From Schistosoma haematobium (taxonomy: Eukaryota; Platyhelminthes; Trematoda; Strigeidida; Schistosomatidae), in NCBI RefSeq assembly GCF_000699445.3, contig NC_067196.1, positions 42,313,806-42,377,805 of the forward strand: a DNA stretch of 64,000 nt, in the 5' to 3' direction. Made by a program: the position numbers and the translations under genes. Positions 48,984 to 62,449 of the stretch are shown piece after piece. Each line of letters begins with the position of its first letter. The first letter of the stretch is position 1. Below the pieces are notes generated by a model. That model searched no databases and was not told where the DNA came from. It was given only the letters and a program-made list of their open reading frames with translations.

Positions 48984-50593
48984 TTATTTAATCGACAAAA
49001 TACGTTATTTTATTTTTAAATTACATACAGGGTGTTTCTTTAACTTTTTCCGAAAAGTAATTTCATAATTTATGGGAGATCCAACTTGTAAATGTTTTTT
49101 AGTCCCTAAATGTAACAGTTTTGTATACCTTAAAGCTAAAATCTCAATCATATTCATTGTCGTATGTTGTAAATGGTGCAAATATGTTTTGAACAGAAAC
49201 TTTGTTGTGTTATCCTTGGGAGTATACTATTCACGGTTTTCAGGAACAGTGTTGCATTGCATTTTTGAAATTCAGCGTCATTAGTAGGATTTGCATTGAT
49301 CTTTTATTCTCTCTTTGCTAGGAAAAGTTACAAGTGTAACATAAGTTTGTTCACAGGACATGGTGCGTGATATCCAGCAGATATGCAGTAGTTACTTTAT
49401 GTTTTCAATATTGGTGTATTTGAAAAAATAGAATTTAAAAACTTCCGCTAGTTATTTCAAATATGAAAACACAAACAGATTTGTCGGAAACGGGACAACA
49501 CAACTGTCGTAAAACTTTCTATAATTACCTAGTTGTTCACAAGTAAGCAATGTTTTATCAAGTTAGACCAATACAAGACCAGTCGGAATTTGCAATCTGT
49601 TCGTAGCTATGTAATTATGGTTGGATTGTAGGATTACTTATTTCACTTAAGTTGAACTGTGAATAAGTTTTAAGCAACTGTAACGGGATATTTCGTAACA
49701 GCAATGTGCAAACAGCCAGTTACCTAACCCACCAGCTTGATTAGTGACTTCATATTCGGTGGATGGTAGATGTTGATAACATTCTCGTTACTAAGTTGCT
49801 GAATGCATTTAAACAGCTTTACTGTTTAATACGTCGTACTACAGCACTTCTCTTGATCGATGTTGTGTATGGTATTCTTCTAGTCAAAAATCTCACCTTT
49901 TCTTATTCTCACTATCTTAGAAATCATATTTTGATTATTGTTGCATATTTTTGTTCATAATAAATCTTCTTTTCTTCAAGATTCTATGATGTATTGCAGT
50001 ATCACAACGTATAGGTGACATGACGGATGTTTTTGAAATATTTTTCTCTTGAGGCACACGAGACTAGTCACGCTATGCCAGATCCAGGATTCACGACCCA
50101 GAATAGTGAACCAGTCTAACACTAGATAATACTTTATTCAACACAGTTACAAGCAGTCACTTTCGGTGAGCCCAGAGTGGAAGTCAATAGGAAAAAAGGG
50201 AATCACATTTAATAGTCAGTGGGTTAAGTGCCTATTTGTCCACACTCAATGACCAACTATCTTTTATTCTCAATACCACATTTCATCTCTAAGTGTGCAG
50301 GTAGCTTTTTGCCCCACATTCATTTGGAAAAACTGATTAGCATCATCACACTGAATCTCTTCCCCCTTTAAGTTGCATGCATATAACTCCTCCCCCATGA
50401 AACAGGTCAATCTGTCTAGGGAACTTACTCATCACAAATAAAACGTTACATTATCCAAACGTCACTAATGCAGAATTTCATACCTATTATTATATGTGAT
50501 CTTTTTTATGCTTTATGTGATATGCATTTGGTAGGAAGGTTACTATATAGCTATTTTTATCGAGTGACCACTGTTAATAAATTGAGTGGAAAA
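48984..50593. other. DBR1 3' flank and intergenic
   Basis: No second gene. The region about 50030-50400 is less AT-rich and may be an old repeat. An AATAAA at about 49959 is far from the stop. Confidence 0.4.
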
Positions 50594-51765
50594 AAACTCC
50601 GCTTGTAGGGCTACTGCCAGTCCCAAGTCCGTATACAATAGGAGGGTTGGGCATCGAGTAAGCAGCCACATCTCGTATACAACAACATTGCTAAAAACAC
50701 GCTAACCAGAATGAACAAATTAAATCATTTAAACTCTGTCCTCCGAGTTGAAGGATCTTCATCCAGAAGAATCATGATGCCTTATGATGAAAGCCGAGAT
50801 TCTTCGGAAGTCACGAGGCCGACGCAACTTCGAACGACCAGAGAAACAATTATCATAGGTACATGGAATATTCGGACAATGTGGGAGATCATGAGAACCA
50901 GTAAAATAGCTACAGAAATGGGCAGATACAACTTGGCAGTCCTAGTAATCAATGAAACCCATTCGACTCAAGTTGAGTAGAAAAGATGAGATTTGGGAAA
51001 CATGCTGATGTACTCGGGTCACAAAGGAGAAAGTGTCTTGCACACACAAGGAGTCGGACTGATGCCGTTCAATGAACCACGTAAAGTACTTATAGGATGG
51101 GAATCACATAGACCCAGGATCATCAAAGCATCATTCAAAACAAAGAAGAAAGTAATCATGATGAATGTTTTCAAATGTTATGCACACACCAATGACAGTA
51201 ACGACGACGACGATGAAGATCAGTTCTACGAGATGCTACAATCCATTCTAGCAAAGTGCTAGGGAAACGACCTGACCATCCTGATGGGAGATCTAAACGC
51301 CAAAGTTGGAATGGACAACATCGGATATGAAGATATCACAGGACAGCATGGACTGACTGGGAGAAAGGAACGAGAATGGTGAGAGATTTGCGAATTTATG
51401 TGCATTTAACAGATTGGTTACATGAGGCAAATTATTCCCACACAAACACATAAACAAAGCTACATGGGTCTCCCCGACTATTCTAGAAAGAACCAGATCG
51501 GTCATAGTTGTATCACTAAAGAATCCAGAAGGACAATGGAAGACGTGAGAATCATGAGAGGAGCTGACATAGCTTCAGATCATCACTAGCTGATGATTGC
51601 CATGTTGAAACTGAATCTCAAGAAGTACTGGACAACTGGGGAGACAGCATTACAAAGTAAAGCAACAGGTTCAGACGTCATATCAGCTGATGCACTGAAG
51701 TTAGACATAAAAGTAACTGCGAACATGCTTCACATTCTATTCAGGAAGATATACGAGATTCCTAA
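50594..51765 (+). mobile_element. RTE-type retrotransposon, internally deleted (copy 3)
   Basis: 5' leader from about 50594, endonuclease (IIGTWNIRTM near 50855), then LKLNLKKYWTTGETALQ joined directly to a RT start (DALKLDIKVTANMLHILFRK), so roughly 0.9 kb between them is missing. The similarity ends at about 51765, without the rest of RT or the 3' end. From 50648 to 51645 it is almost identical to copy 2, including the stop after THSTQVE, but the first 55 bases differ. Confidence 0.85.
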
Positions 51766-54000
51766 TAAGTGTATAATCGTACGTTTAATTAGCGGATAAG
51801 TTCGAATGTAAATCGTTAGAGTTTAATGAAACAAGTAACATCTTCGGTTTGAGAGCCGCATATTCTAAAAGACTGTAATTCCTCAAGCAAGCCTTATCTC
51901 AAATCCCTCAAGCTCGTATAGTTTTTAAGCTTGTCAACAGCTACTTTTAGTTGAATTAATCCTCATTGATCTGCTACAATAGATATATTCCAGCGCTACA
52001 TGAATATTGTTCAGTCATTATCAATTTGTTGAGTATTTTAGACCGACAAGTAATCGAGAAAGCACAACATCACGAGTCTTATCTCGGCATATTTTATTAA
52101 AAATAGATGTGAAGGATAAGATATGGTCCCTCTACAAGTTAAAAGATTTAAAAATAACCTTACTTTGCTTTTAGAAATACCACATAATAAAACTACAGCA
52201 CATTGCAGTACCTTGAAATTTGTCAAAAAACAGTAGTTGTGATCTTCGTAATCGGGACATATTGCTGAAGATATCAAAAACATCATAAAAATGATAGTCA
52301 CCTTTCTTTGTTACGCGTTATTCGAGCATCTGGAATAGATAACCAAAGACACTCGGTGAAGTAAAACTTTCGCAATTCACATTTTCCCTAGACTGTTTTA
52401 TGAACCAATACACAGCTCATTACAGCACCGTTCAACAATAAGGCACTGAACATCTAATTAATATCCAAATAATCACCTCGTAGCTATATTATGCACTATA
52501 AAATATTCTTTCCTCTTCTAGTCTCCGTCGCTAACATTCTAAGTTTTTTATACATTATACATCTTTCCATAACCATACCCACACAATAGATATAGTTTTT
52601 TGTCTGCACTTGAATTCCATTCGCTGCTGAATCATCAATGGTACCACATATATTATTAATTCTTCACACAGTGCCTAAAAAACAATGCAACTCTGAACTC
52701 TTCTGCCTGTTTGCTTATTTCTATTAACGCATATTTCGTCTGGAAATTCACACTTGATCCTATGGTAATATACAATATTGATTCAGTGTCCATCAACTTT
52801 AAGTCTTAGATGTACCTATACACGATGGTGGCTTTTAATAAGGTGAGATATATATTCACAGTCTTGCTACCGCTTTGAACCCAGAATCGAAAAAGTGAGG
52901 AGGGTCGAGGAGAATTTTAACCAGAGTCATATATTAAAGGTTTAGACTAGGAGGAGTGCTAAAGATGAAGATAGGGATACACAATCCTTGAATAAAGGTT
53001 ATCATATACAAAAAAAAGTAGGCAGAACTTAAAAAAAAAAGTACTGTCATGTATGAACTGTTTGAGGAATTTTCAGAGCATTTATTCTTTAACAATTCGC
53101 TGCACTTCATTGATTACGGAATCATTCCAAATCATACTGTTCTCTATCATTCTGGAGTAACACTTTGTTAAGTACTGAAGTTACTTGAATCTTGACTGTC
53201 CTTTTACCTATCGTTATGACCCTCTAACAAGTGCAAATTTCTAACTAGAAACCCACATTCTTCACACATATTTACTGTGGATCCATACTCTAGGTGTAGA
53301 CATCGTGTACTGACCCAAGTCGCTTGACTTACCAGCAATAAGTATAACATATGCAATTCAGATAACTGGATGTAATACTTCCGTATGCATTTTGTTGCAA
53401 ATAAGGTGTTCCTCCATTGTGAACACTTCTTCCACAATCACTGGGCTTGGACCTTTGGTGTGTTACGGTATCCGAAAACTTCCCACTGAGTAGCCCTAAC
53501 AAAGGAGATTTATTTGTTCAGCAGCTTTCTAACTTTCGTTTCCAATTTTAAACTGAGGATATCTTATCGGTTGTTGGTTTAAATGCCTGACAAATATTAT
53601 TACCCCTTCAAGAACGTTTAGGGACTTGAACAAGTAAACAGTGACGATGAGTGTGACTACTTCAACCCACCCATGTAAGTGGACAGAACATTTATTTTGC
53701 CCCAGTCTGTTCATGATTGGTGACGAAGTAACAATACGATTATATTAAGGTTGTTTCTCTATCTGTGTTGCTGCTTAGACCTACTTTTCGACTTCACATT
53801 GGTTTCATCATTCTACCAAATCTACCTAAAATGGATAGATTCAGAGTCTTAATCTAAGACTAAAAGGTTGACGTCCAATAACGACAATAAACAAGAACAG
53901 AAGGTGAGAAAAAGCTTTGGTGATAAAGTTATTTGGGTATCTAAATAATTTGGGTTCTTTTGTTACTCTCCAAAATTATTAAATACTTCTGCAACTTTAC
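51766..54000. other. Intergenic, no gene seen
   Basis: Only motif-free short frames on both strands. The last 13 bases (53988-54000) are the left target duplication of RTE copy 4. Confidence 0.4.
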
Positions 54001-55962
54001 TAAGTTGTATCTCCTCATTTCCGTTGCTATTTGGCTGGTCTTCCCGGTCTCCCACATTGTTCGAACGTTCCATGTACCTATAAAAATTTTTGCTCTGGTT
54101 GTTAGAAGGGGCATCGGCCTTGTGGCTTCCGAAGGAACTCGGCTTTCACCATGAAGCGTCATAATTCTTCTAAATGAAGACCTTCTAACACTCAGGGCAG
54201 AGTTAAAATGGTTTGACTAATTTTTTAGCGAGTTAGTTTTCTACGGTATGGGGACGCTAACCCCATGCCCAACCCTCCTCCTTTACCCGGGCTTGGGACC
54301 GGCAGTAACTCTAGAAGAGCTACAGGCGGAGTTAGAATACTTCGAGGAACTCCTGAATAGGCCGGCTCCAATGAATCCACCGGAAATCGAAGCAGGACAC
54401 ACACAGATCTTCCTATAGATGTCAACGCACCAACGACGGAAGAAATTAGAATGGCCGTCAGACAAGTCAAGAGAGGGAAAGCAGCATGACCAGACAATAT
54501 ACCAGCTGAAGCACTGAAATCAGACGTCGAAGTAACTACAAGCATGCTTCACCTTCTATTCAAGATTTGGGAGGAGGAACAAGTGCCGATGGACTGGAAA
54601 GAAGGACACCTCATCAACATTTCAAAGAAAGGAGATCTGAGCAAATATGAAAACTACAGAGGCATCACACTTCTGCCAGTACCAGGGAAGGTCTTTAACA
54701 GAGTGTTGCTGAACCGGATGAAGGATGCAGTAGACGCCCAACTTCGAGATCAACAAGCTGGATTCCGTAAGGATCGGTCGTGCACAGACCAAATGGCGAC
54801 ACTACAGATCATCGTCGAACAATCAGTTGAGTGGAACTCATCACTGAACATCAACTTCATTGATTATGAAAAGGCATTTGACAGTGTAGATAGGAGGACA
54901 TTACGGAAACTTCTTCGACACTATGGAGTTTCTGAGAAGATTGTCAATATTATCCGGAACTCATACGACGGACTACAGTGCAAAGTAGTGCACGGAGGAC
55001 AGCTGACAGATGCATTCCAAGTAAGGACCGGAGTCAGACAAGGCTGTTTACTCTCTCCATTCCTCTTTCTTCTGGTGGTCGACTGGATTATGAAGACCTC
55101 GACATCTGAAGGAAAACACGGAATACAATGGACAGCTCAGAATCAATTAGACGATTTGGACTTCGCAGATGACCTAGCCCTCCTATCACGTACACACGAA
55201 CAGATGCAGATGAAGACAGCCAGTGTAGCAGCAGTCTCTGCATCAGTAGGCCTCAGCATACACAAAGGGAAAACCAAGGTCCTCAAATTCAAAGCGGAGA
55301 ACAGCAATCCAATCACTCTTGATGGCGAAACTCTGGAAGATGTAGAATCCTTCACATAACTGGGAAGCATCATCGATGAACAAGGAGGTTCAGATGCAGA
55401 CGTAAAGGCGAGGATTGGCAAAGCAAGGGTCGCATTCCTTCAGTTGAAGAACATATGGAACTCAAAACATCTTTCAACCAATATCAAAGACAGAATCTTC
55501 AATACCAACGTCAAGCCAGTTCTACTGTATGGAGCTGAAACTTGGAGAACTACAACAACCACAATCAAGAAGGTACAAGTATTTATAAATAGCTGTCTAC
55601 GCAAGATACTCAACATCCATTGGCCGGATACCATCAGCAATAGCCTTCTGTGGGAGAGAACAAACCAACTTCCAGCTGAAGAGGAAATTTGGAAAAGACG
55701 ATGGAAATGGATAGGACATACATTACGCAAATCGTCAAACTGCATCACGAGACAAGCCCTAACTTGGAATCCTGAAGTGAAGCGGAAAAGAAGAAGGCCA
55801 AAGAACACATTACGTCGGATAATAGAGGCAGATATGAAAAGGATGAATTACAACTGGAAGGAGCTGGAAAGGATTGCCCACGACGGGGTTGGATGGAGAA
55901 TGCTGGTGAGCGGCCTATGCTCCTTCGCGAGGAGTAACAACAAGCGTAAGTAAGTAAGCACG
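54001..55962 (+). mobile_element. RTE-type retrotransposon with inverted 5' end (copy 4)
   Basis: One insertion, flanked by TCTGCAACTTTAC at 53988-54000 and 55963-55975. The first 330 bases (54001-54330) are the element's 5' leader and endonuclease start on the minus strand (IGTWNVRTM). From 54331 the + strand carries RT. The best frame, 54544-55953, has a single internal stop (TAA at 55357-55359, in FT*LGSII). RT motifs: motif A INFIDYEKAFDSVD, GVRQGCLLSPFLF, and the catalytic LDFADDLALL; then SFARSNN and a (GTAA)n tail. Upstream of 54544 the frame is broken. Confidence 0.92.
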
Positions 55963-55975
55963 TCTGCAACTTTAC

Positions 55976-56526
55976 ACTTCACTTTTTTCCCATCAGGTCA
56001 TATATGATTGGTTGTGTTGCAATTCACAACATAGTGCACGTAGCTTCTTGAATTCCAATTCAATTTAGTGATCATAGTTCACCTGAGTTCTACCCACAAA
56101 TTAAACGCACTTATTTTTTTCCACTGCAAATGATCAGGATTTTATAAACACCTGTTGCAAGTTCTGCTGCTCCACATTTTCTCTTATTCCTTTTTAAACA
56201 GCACCACGATTTCAACGCATTATTATGTGACTTCTACCCGACCTGTATGACGTGGAGTTTTTGGGATAGTTTGTGAACATAGTAAACTCAGTGTAAAATG
56301 CCACCACACTGACCTTTTTTTAATAGTTGGTCTATATACATATGGTTATTTTGCCAAACAATTCCACTGATTTAATCTAGTTGCTGACCATACCAGGGTG
56401 GTATTTTATTTGTAATTAGAATCACGCCTGTAAAAATAGACAGAACCTTTTGTCAGAAATAAATTGTGTGCTAGTAGATAAACGTTTTTGATAGAGCAGA
56501 TTCTTCCTTAGCAATTTGTATGAAGT
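55976..56526. other. Intergenic, no gene seen
   Basis: AT-rich spacer between RTE copy 4 and the LTR element. Confidence 0.4.
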
Positions 56527-56910
56527 TGTAGGGCCAGTGAAATGTCACTGAGCCCTAGCCAAATCATCCGGTAGTTGGATCACTGAATGTCGAACAGATC
56601 GTCGCTCCCTGCCAAGGTCATGTGCAACAAACGCGCATTAGTTAATCATACGCCATGGACTGGCCCATGCGGCAGTGGTCTTACTTTCGCTTGTATCTAC
56701 TTTAACTAATATATTTCTGTAATAACGTCCTTTGTGTTGTACAGTCTTCAAAGCATCTATAGTACCTTGTTACGTCAATGGGGGTAGTCCACGTAAGGTG
56801 CTGACCACGAGGTGTGACTTCGACGTTAGTTGGTTCGTCACACTATTCACGTCTAACTCGAGTAGGCCTCCAATCATTTCGACATAGATCATCTACGTTG
56901 GTGATTTACA
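56527..56910 (+). repeat. 5' LTR
   Basis: 384 bp, TG...CA ends, one mismatch to the 3' LTR (CATGTGC here, CATATGC there). Confidence 0.92.
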
Positions 56911-56911
56911 C

Positions 56912-56930
56912 TGGTGAGCAAGACTTCGAA
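56912..56930 (+). other. Primer binding site candidate
   Basis: TGGTGAGCAAGACTTCGAA starts one base after the LTR, with the TGG expected to pair with a tRNA CCA end. The same bases are unchanged in the diverged old copy (near 8646-8664). I cannot name the tRNA. Confidence 0.6.
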
Positions 56931-58290
56931 TAACGCAACCTATCACTATAATATTTATTATTGTATTCTATACTTATTCTTTTTCATTTTTATCATCGCC
57001 TATGTTAATCTGTTACTGTGATCTTTCGTTGCTTCATGTCAATGTTGATTAGCATTTAAACCTAAATAATTCGTTCAATCGACAGAACTAACCAATCAAC
57101 AACGATTATAATCGGCTATCGTGGTTCTTTAACAAGCATTAGCAGCATGTAAATGCTCCTGTGTAATATGTCTGTTAAAATATCAACCACTCGTGAGTAT
57201 AGCCACAAGGCAACACGAACGCATATCTCTTTGTACCTTATCCACTGGTATAAATAAGACAAGATTAACTATCGACTATAAATTCATCTTTCTGCTTAAC
57301 CACTATCCACTAGAATGTTCTGCTTTTTTACCACTGCCTGCCTAATTTCCAATTGCTGAGTTCCATGGCCAAACAGAGGATACGAATGCTAGAAATTCAC
57401 GGTGAGTTTGAACTATAAATTTCCTGCGATCTTAGATCTCGTTTAGACTGTTCGTCGGTCTACAACGCTGTGTTAATCGAAAAATTTAATCAACAGTACC
57501 TCGTACATAATCCAGATTCAAACTATTGCCTACTTCATTACTTAAAGGCAAGAGTAACCCAGGCGAGTTTCATAATTTCATTAGATTATTTCGTACTATA
57601 TTTATGATGCGTGATAACATTTCGTAGTTGCTTTCACGTAAACTAGTCATATATTCTGTCACTGCCGTCAAGTTTTAGTCGAAATCATGTACATTTATGA
57701 CTCGTTAGTCGACATACTGTGGTAAAACATATTGCATGTACACGAGCACGCTTAGTCCGTGTCCCAAGTGCACACGTTGTCGTACTTAATATGTCACTTA
57801 ACGCTAGGTAATAAGCTCTTTGTATCAGCCTTTTACGAAATGGCCACGTTACCTGGATCCTCTAAACCTTAGTTACATTGGTGGTTACCATTTTAATTAA
57901 TGTTTACTATACCCCTTGTATTTGCCATTATTTCACACGGTAAATCATGGCTCGATTTTCATATTACACGACAGTCATTCCAATTCCATTTTCGGTATAT
58001 TTGTATACAATACGGGTTTGGAAAATATCTAAACGTCCTCGAAAATTCTCCACGAACCCAACCATAGTTTTCGTATATGTTTTTATTCACACATCCAACT
58101 GTTACGCTAATAATACCTAAACGACCGTTCAGTGCAATTGTTAGTATACGTAAGAACGATGTTATTTAAACTTGACTTTATAATACATCAGAACTATTGT
58201 AGTTATTCTACTTCGACGTCGTACTTTATTTTATGAAGTATTGTTTCCTCGTGGCTGTTATCTAACCGATGATTTCGGTACATCAATCGG

Positions 58291-58476
58291 TTGTTCAACT
58301 ACTCGACGATTTACAACCTGTCCAGTTCAATTGGTGGTCTGACGACATTATCATTCGCGCGAATCATCAGTTTATGCAGTCGAGCGAATCTCCTGCAAAC
58401 TGAAAACGATATTGTCGCCTCTATCCCAACACTGACAGCGTTTTTCAAGGGTATCATTGACATGAGTCCAGAGTGA
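58291..58476 (+). CDS. Short ORF in LTR element
   Basis: 61 codons, no known domain. The old copy (minus strand near 6430-6560) gives a related reading with in-frame stops: LCSRANLLQTENDIVASIPT here versus RSRVNLLQIENVTITSIPT there. Confidence 0.3.
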   Translation: MFNYSTIYNLSSSIGGLTTLSFARIISLCSRANLLQTENDIVASIPTLTAFFKGIIDMSPE

Positions 58477-58489
58477 CACTTGTTTTCTT

Positions 58490-58678
58490 ATGTTCTTTTC
58501 GATATTTTTCTGTTTACTAACCGAACAAACACACAGCACTCACCGTTTATCATCTTTTAGAGACTTCATCGTGCCACCTTTGCTGTGGATTTGTAGCCTT
58601 CAACCCTTACTAACTGTAGCAGCAGTCATCGACTTTTCAAACTGTGACTACAAGTTGGTCAATAGATTCGCACAATGA
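58490..58678 (+). CDS. Short ORF in LTR element, open in both copies
   Basis: 62 codons starting MFFSIFFCLLTEQ. The old copy has MFSSIFFGSLTEL at 6392-6159, open for 77 codons. The two align over most of their length with many replacements. No known domain; function unknown. Confidence 0.35.
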   Translation: MFFSIFFCLLTEQTHSTHRLSSFRDFIVPPLLWICSLQPLLTVAAVIDFSNCDYKLVNRFAQ

Positions 58679-59180
58679 AATCACGACCACTCTTCACGGT
58701 TATACTTCTGTACTTACGGTTAGTCTGTTAGATATAGATATAACTAGAATTTGACACTAATTAATAGCTGTCAACGACACTGTCCGACTTACAACTTTAA
58801 ACTAATGACAGTACAAACAAGGACATCGATTGATAATACACTTATCCTACTATCGCTATAGCATCATTACTCTTGCGACGGACTTAACGTTTGTCATCGG
58901 AGGAACTGAATTACTTGTCAAGGCTATATATTTCAGCGCGACTTGATAGAACAATAAAACGTTTTGTTCTTTTCATTATTTCTATGGTTAATCAATTTAC
59001 GTTTAAGCAACGTCCTACTAACATATTATGACTCGCTGTTTCCCGACCAGTTTCTGCCGCCTCCTTTCCATTTGTTTTACAGATAAACAATACCTGGAGG
59101 ATTTATAATATTCGTTTGGCACTCTCCGACGCGCGACTGCTCCTAACATGTTTGGTACCGATTCAAACGGCTGTTGAATC

Positions 59181-59193
59181 TGGTGGGGAGTAT
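59181..59193 (+). other. Polypurine tract candidate
   Basis: TGGTGGGGAGTAT directly before the 3' LTR; GGTGGGGAG is a plausible plus-strand primer. Confidence 0.55.
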
Positions 59194-59577
59194 TGTAGGG
59201 CCAGTGAAATGTCACTGAGCCCTAGCCAAATCATCCGGTAGTTGGATCACTGAATGTCGAACAGATCGTCGCTCCCTGCCAAGGTCATATGCAACAAACG
59301 CGCATTAGTTAATCATACGCCATGGACTGGCCCATGCGGCAGTGGTCTTACTTTCGCTTGTATCTACTTTAACTAATATATTTCTGTAATAACGTCCTTT
59401 GTGTTGTACAGTCTTCAAAGCATCTATAGTACCTTGTTACGTCAATGGGGGTAGTCCACGTAAGGTGCTGACCACGAGGTGTGACTTCGACGTTAGTTGG
59501 TTCGTCACACTATTCACGTCTAACTCGAGTAGGCCTCCAATCATTTCGACATAGATCATCTACGTTGGTGATTTACA
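59194..59577 (+). repeat. 3' LTR
   Basis: 384 bp, followed by the AAGT target duplication. Confidence 0.92.
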
Positions 59578-62449
59578 AAGTGTTCAGAAGCCTTAATTTA
59601 TAAAGTACACTCAAGCACAATCGGCATATGCTCCTTATTCTACCGAATTGCACCTAGTTAATTTAAGATATTCATTCCATTGAAACACCAAAACGCAAGT
59701 GTGCAGCTAATGCTACTCCAGGTGTTGATTTGAGTAGATCCTATTTTAACAGCATTACTGAAAATAAATCTGGGTGATCTTCACCCTCATATAAGGAACG
59801 CTACTTGTAAGACAGCGATCATACTGGAAGGACTGACAATATATTTCTGTAAGAGAATCGTTCTAAAAAATATTTCTTCTTGACTGACACTCAAATTATT
59901 CATTGTCAGAAGCGTATCGATTGGCTATCAAAGTGGCGAAATCTGGTTGCGGTATAACAACAATAATCAACCTTTTTTGGTCTAATAATAACTACAAATT
60001 ATCATGAGCTACATTACACTGTGGCACAGACTTTCCCTTACACGAATGAAGGGTTCATATAAAAGTCATGCATCGTCAGCGTCTGGTCTTGTCGGCCCAC
60101 TCAATTTAGAGCGTCCTGATGACTACAGACAATGCTCTTTGACACTCAACCTTTTTTGAATGCCTACGGTATCTCTAACTACAGTGAAATTAACTCAAGC
60201 TCATTGCAGGAGTCACAGTTGTTGAACATTACCGACATTCAAACACAGGAGGCGGTTTCTCTAACCCTTATACCACTTGCTGATATAAAAACAATCATAA
60301 CTCAACATACGAGATTCGTCACCGAACGTGGGTCCGCAGTAATCGAGAGAAAATTGTACTAGCGGTGTAAAATTTATAGAAATGTCCTGAGGCAAATATT
60401 ACTTCTAAAACTGGTTTTAATCCGACAAACATTTATTCGCCGTTTGTAAGCACTCGTAAATCGGCAGACGACTTCGAACCAGGCTAACTCAAACGGGATC
60501 AACCTAAATGATTGAATGAATGCTGCTACCTAAAGCTTTTATAAAGTCGGACGAATATATGACGTTTACCATGCAATTACAACGAATATGTGTGGCAATA
60601 TATGTCTTAGGTTGATGATCTCCGTAACCTTAAAGGTAAAGACGCATCTGAATACGTACATTAGATGGCCGTAGTTCCTTCTTCGTTGGTCGTGATCGTC
60701 GGCTTGATGAGAGTGAAGAAATAAGATCAAGAAGTATTGAGGGCTCCCTTTAGAATAATAAACACTGAAAACACTAGTAACTTTCAATTGTCTCATTCTT
60801 TTTTTAGAAGACGAAATAACCACTCACTGAATTTGAGGTTTTTCCCTGAGCTTGTTACGTCTTAGGCTCATGTTTTTAATCCTGCGTTAGCTTCGCCATG
60901 CCACCAAAAATAGCCTGGTGCGCATTCTTACGTTATGACTAAATGGTTGATATTTAATAGAAATCTGCTAAAGAAAAAAGTGATGATAAATTTTCAGCGT
61001 TTTGACACAATGTTTGTTTATTGCATTGGATCGTTCATCAGACAAACATTTTGCCATTTGATTCGGCTTTTCAAATATTATTTAGACTCATTTCAGATAC
61101 ATCACACTTCACATCTTATTTTATATTCACCAGTGTATCTGTAGTCTTTTGACTTTACTTTGTTCTGGTGATGGCAACTACGTGACCTTAACCTAATGAT
61201 TAAGCATACTCTTATTCGTTCTACTGTACTTATTTAAACATCCTTGAGGACAAATATCTATCCACAATGACGTTCGTCTCTTCTTTTATGTTCAGCAATA
61301 TGTTCGTACCGTGCAAATATGGAGCTTCTACCTTAACCTGGACCATGCTGTTGGTATGAGCAATTACGAAGTTCATAATTTACCTCAATCGCCTCTTCCC
61401 TGTTTGATTTATAGTAACCACAAACTTATTATATAGTTTCATCACTGAAATATATACAGTAGTTAGCTGATATACCTCATTGAATATTTCGTTGTAAAAT
61501 TTTCTTGATTTATTAATGTACTCTTTCTAACAATGCCACTGTGGTAGTATCTTATATGTAATCCTCTGTCTTGCATTGTTGGTTATGCCCATAAAAATGG
61601 TATGTGGCCGCTATCTCATGAATGAACTATTATTACGTTGTTATCTGTTTTCGAATTTTGTTGTTGTTCAAGCAACTGAATCAGCAGGAATGTTTCTGGT
61701 AAAATTTCATTCATTTTGTTGTTGTTGTTGTAGCCCAAGTGACTTTCCGTCTAACTAAAACTACGCTAACAACCGAAAAACAAAGTACAAACGTAACTGT
61801 CGACTTGAAGGTGGGTGTGACTCATTTTTGATACGGTTGCGAGTTTTATTTCATACTGATGAGTCCCATCAAAAGAAAGCCAATATTCTTCTCTTTTTAC
61901 TTAACGGAATCGTGATATGCTTCTATCACCCTGCACAATCAAATCATAAGCAATTCAGAAAGGTATCATCGCCTATTTATGATATATTAAGATCAAAGTT
62001 AGGCATTTTTAATCTCAGTAAACTTGACAGTGACTTCATTCAGGAAAAAATTTGACCACTGAAACTTACTGACATCTTCTTGAATCACTACTGAAAGGTG
62101 GCTGTTGTTGATAGGATACGTACGTTAATGGGATCATTTCACATAAACGAAACACAAGAGGAGTTTGTTTCATAAATACATTAATTTGGTACATTGGTTT
62201 CAGATTCATTTTAAATAACAAAATCAGTGATGAGTCTGTCTTATCATTGCAAAGGGGTTTGCTTTTCATGTTCCAGAGATTATTGAGCTGCTCAGTGGCT
62301 ACGGAATGTCATGATATGATCCCTTAAGAGTCAGCGCTACGCCTTCTTCTTTTTTAATTTATGTAAATGAAATGGGATGTGATTCGACTTCGATAACAAT
62401 TTACTCTTAACATTTTAATGTGTAAGGTGTTTCGTTTGAGATATGTTGT
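59578..62449. other. Intergenic, no gene seen
   Basis: The only notable frame is 60132-60362 (76 codons), without recognisable motifs. A decayed LTR-element interior is possible. Confidence 0.4.

Larger units (their letters stand above)
56527..59577 (+). mobile_element. Young non-autonomous LTR retroelement
   Basis: Two direct 384-bp LTRs (56527-56910 and 59194-59577) start TGTAGG and end TTTACA. They differ at one base that I can find. The target duplication is AAGT (56523-56526 and 59578-59581). A primer-binding-like stretch follows the first LTR and a purine tract precedes the second. The 2283-bp interior has no gag, protease or RT, only short frames (58291-58476 and 58490-58678). Both of these have recognisable counterparts in the old copy at 5700-9051. 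Confidence 0.9.

Noticed and set aside
54225..54545. Minus-strand ORFs over the RTE copy 4 junction
   Set aside because: They are antisense to the RT start and cross the inversion breakpoint.
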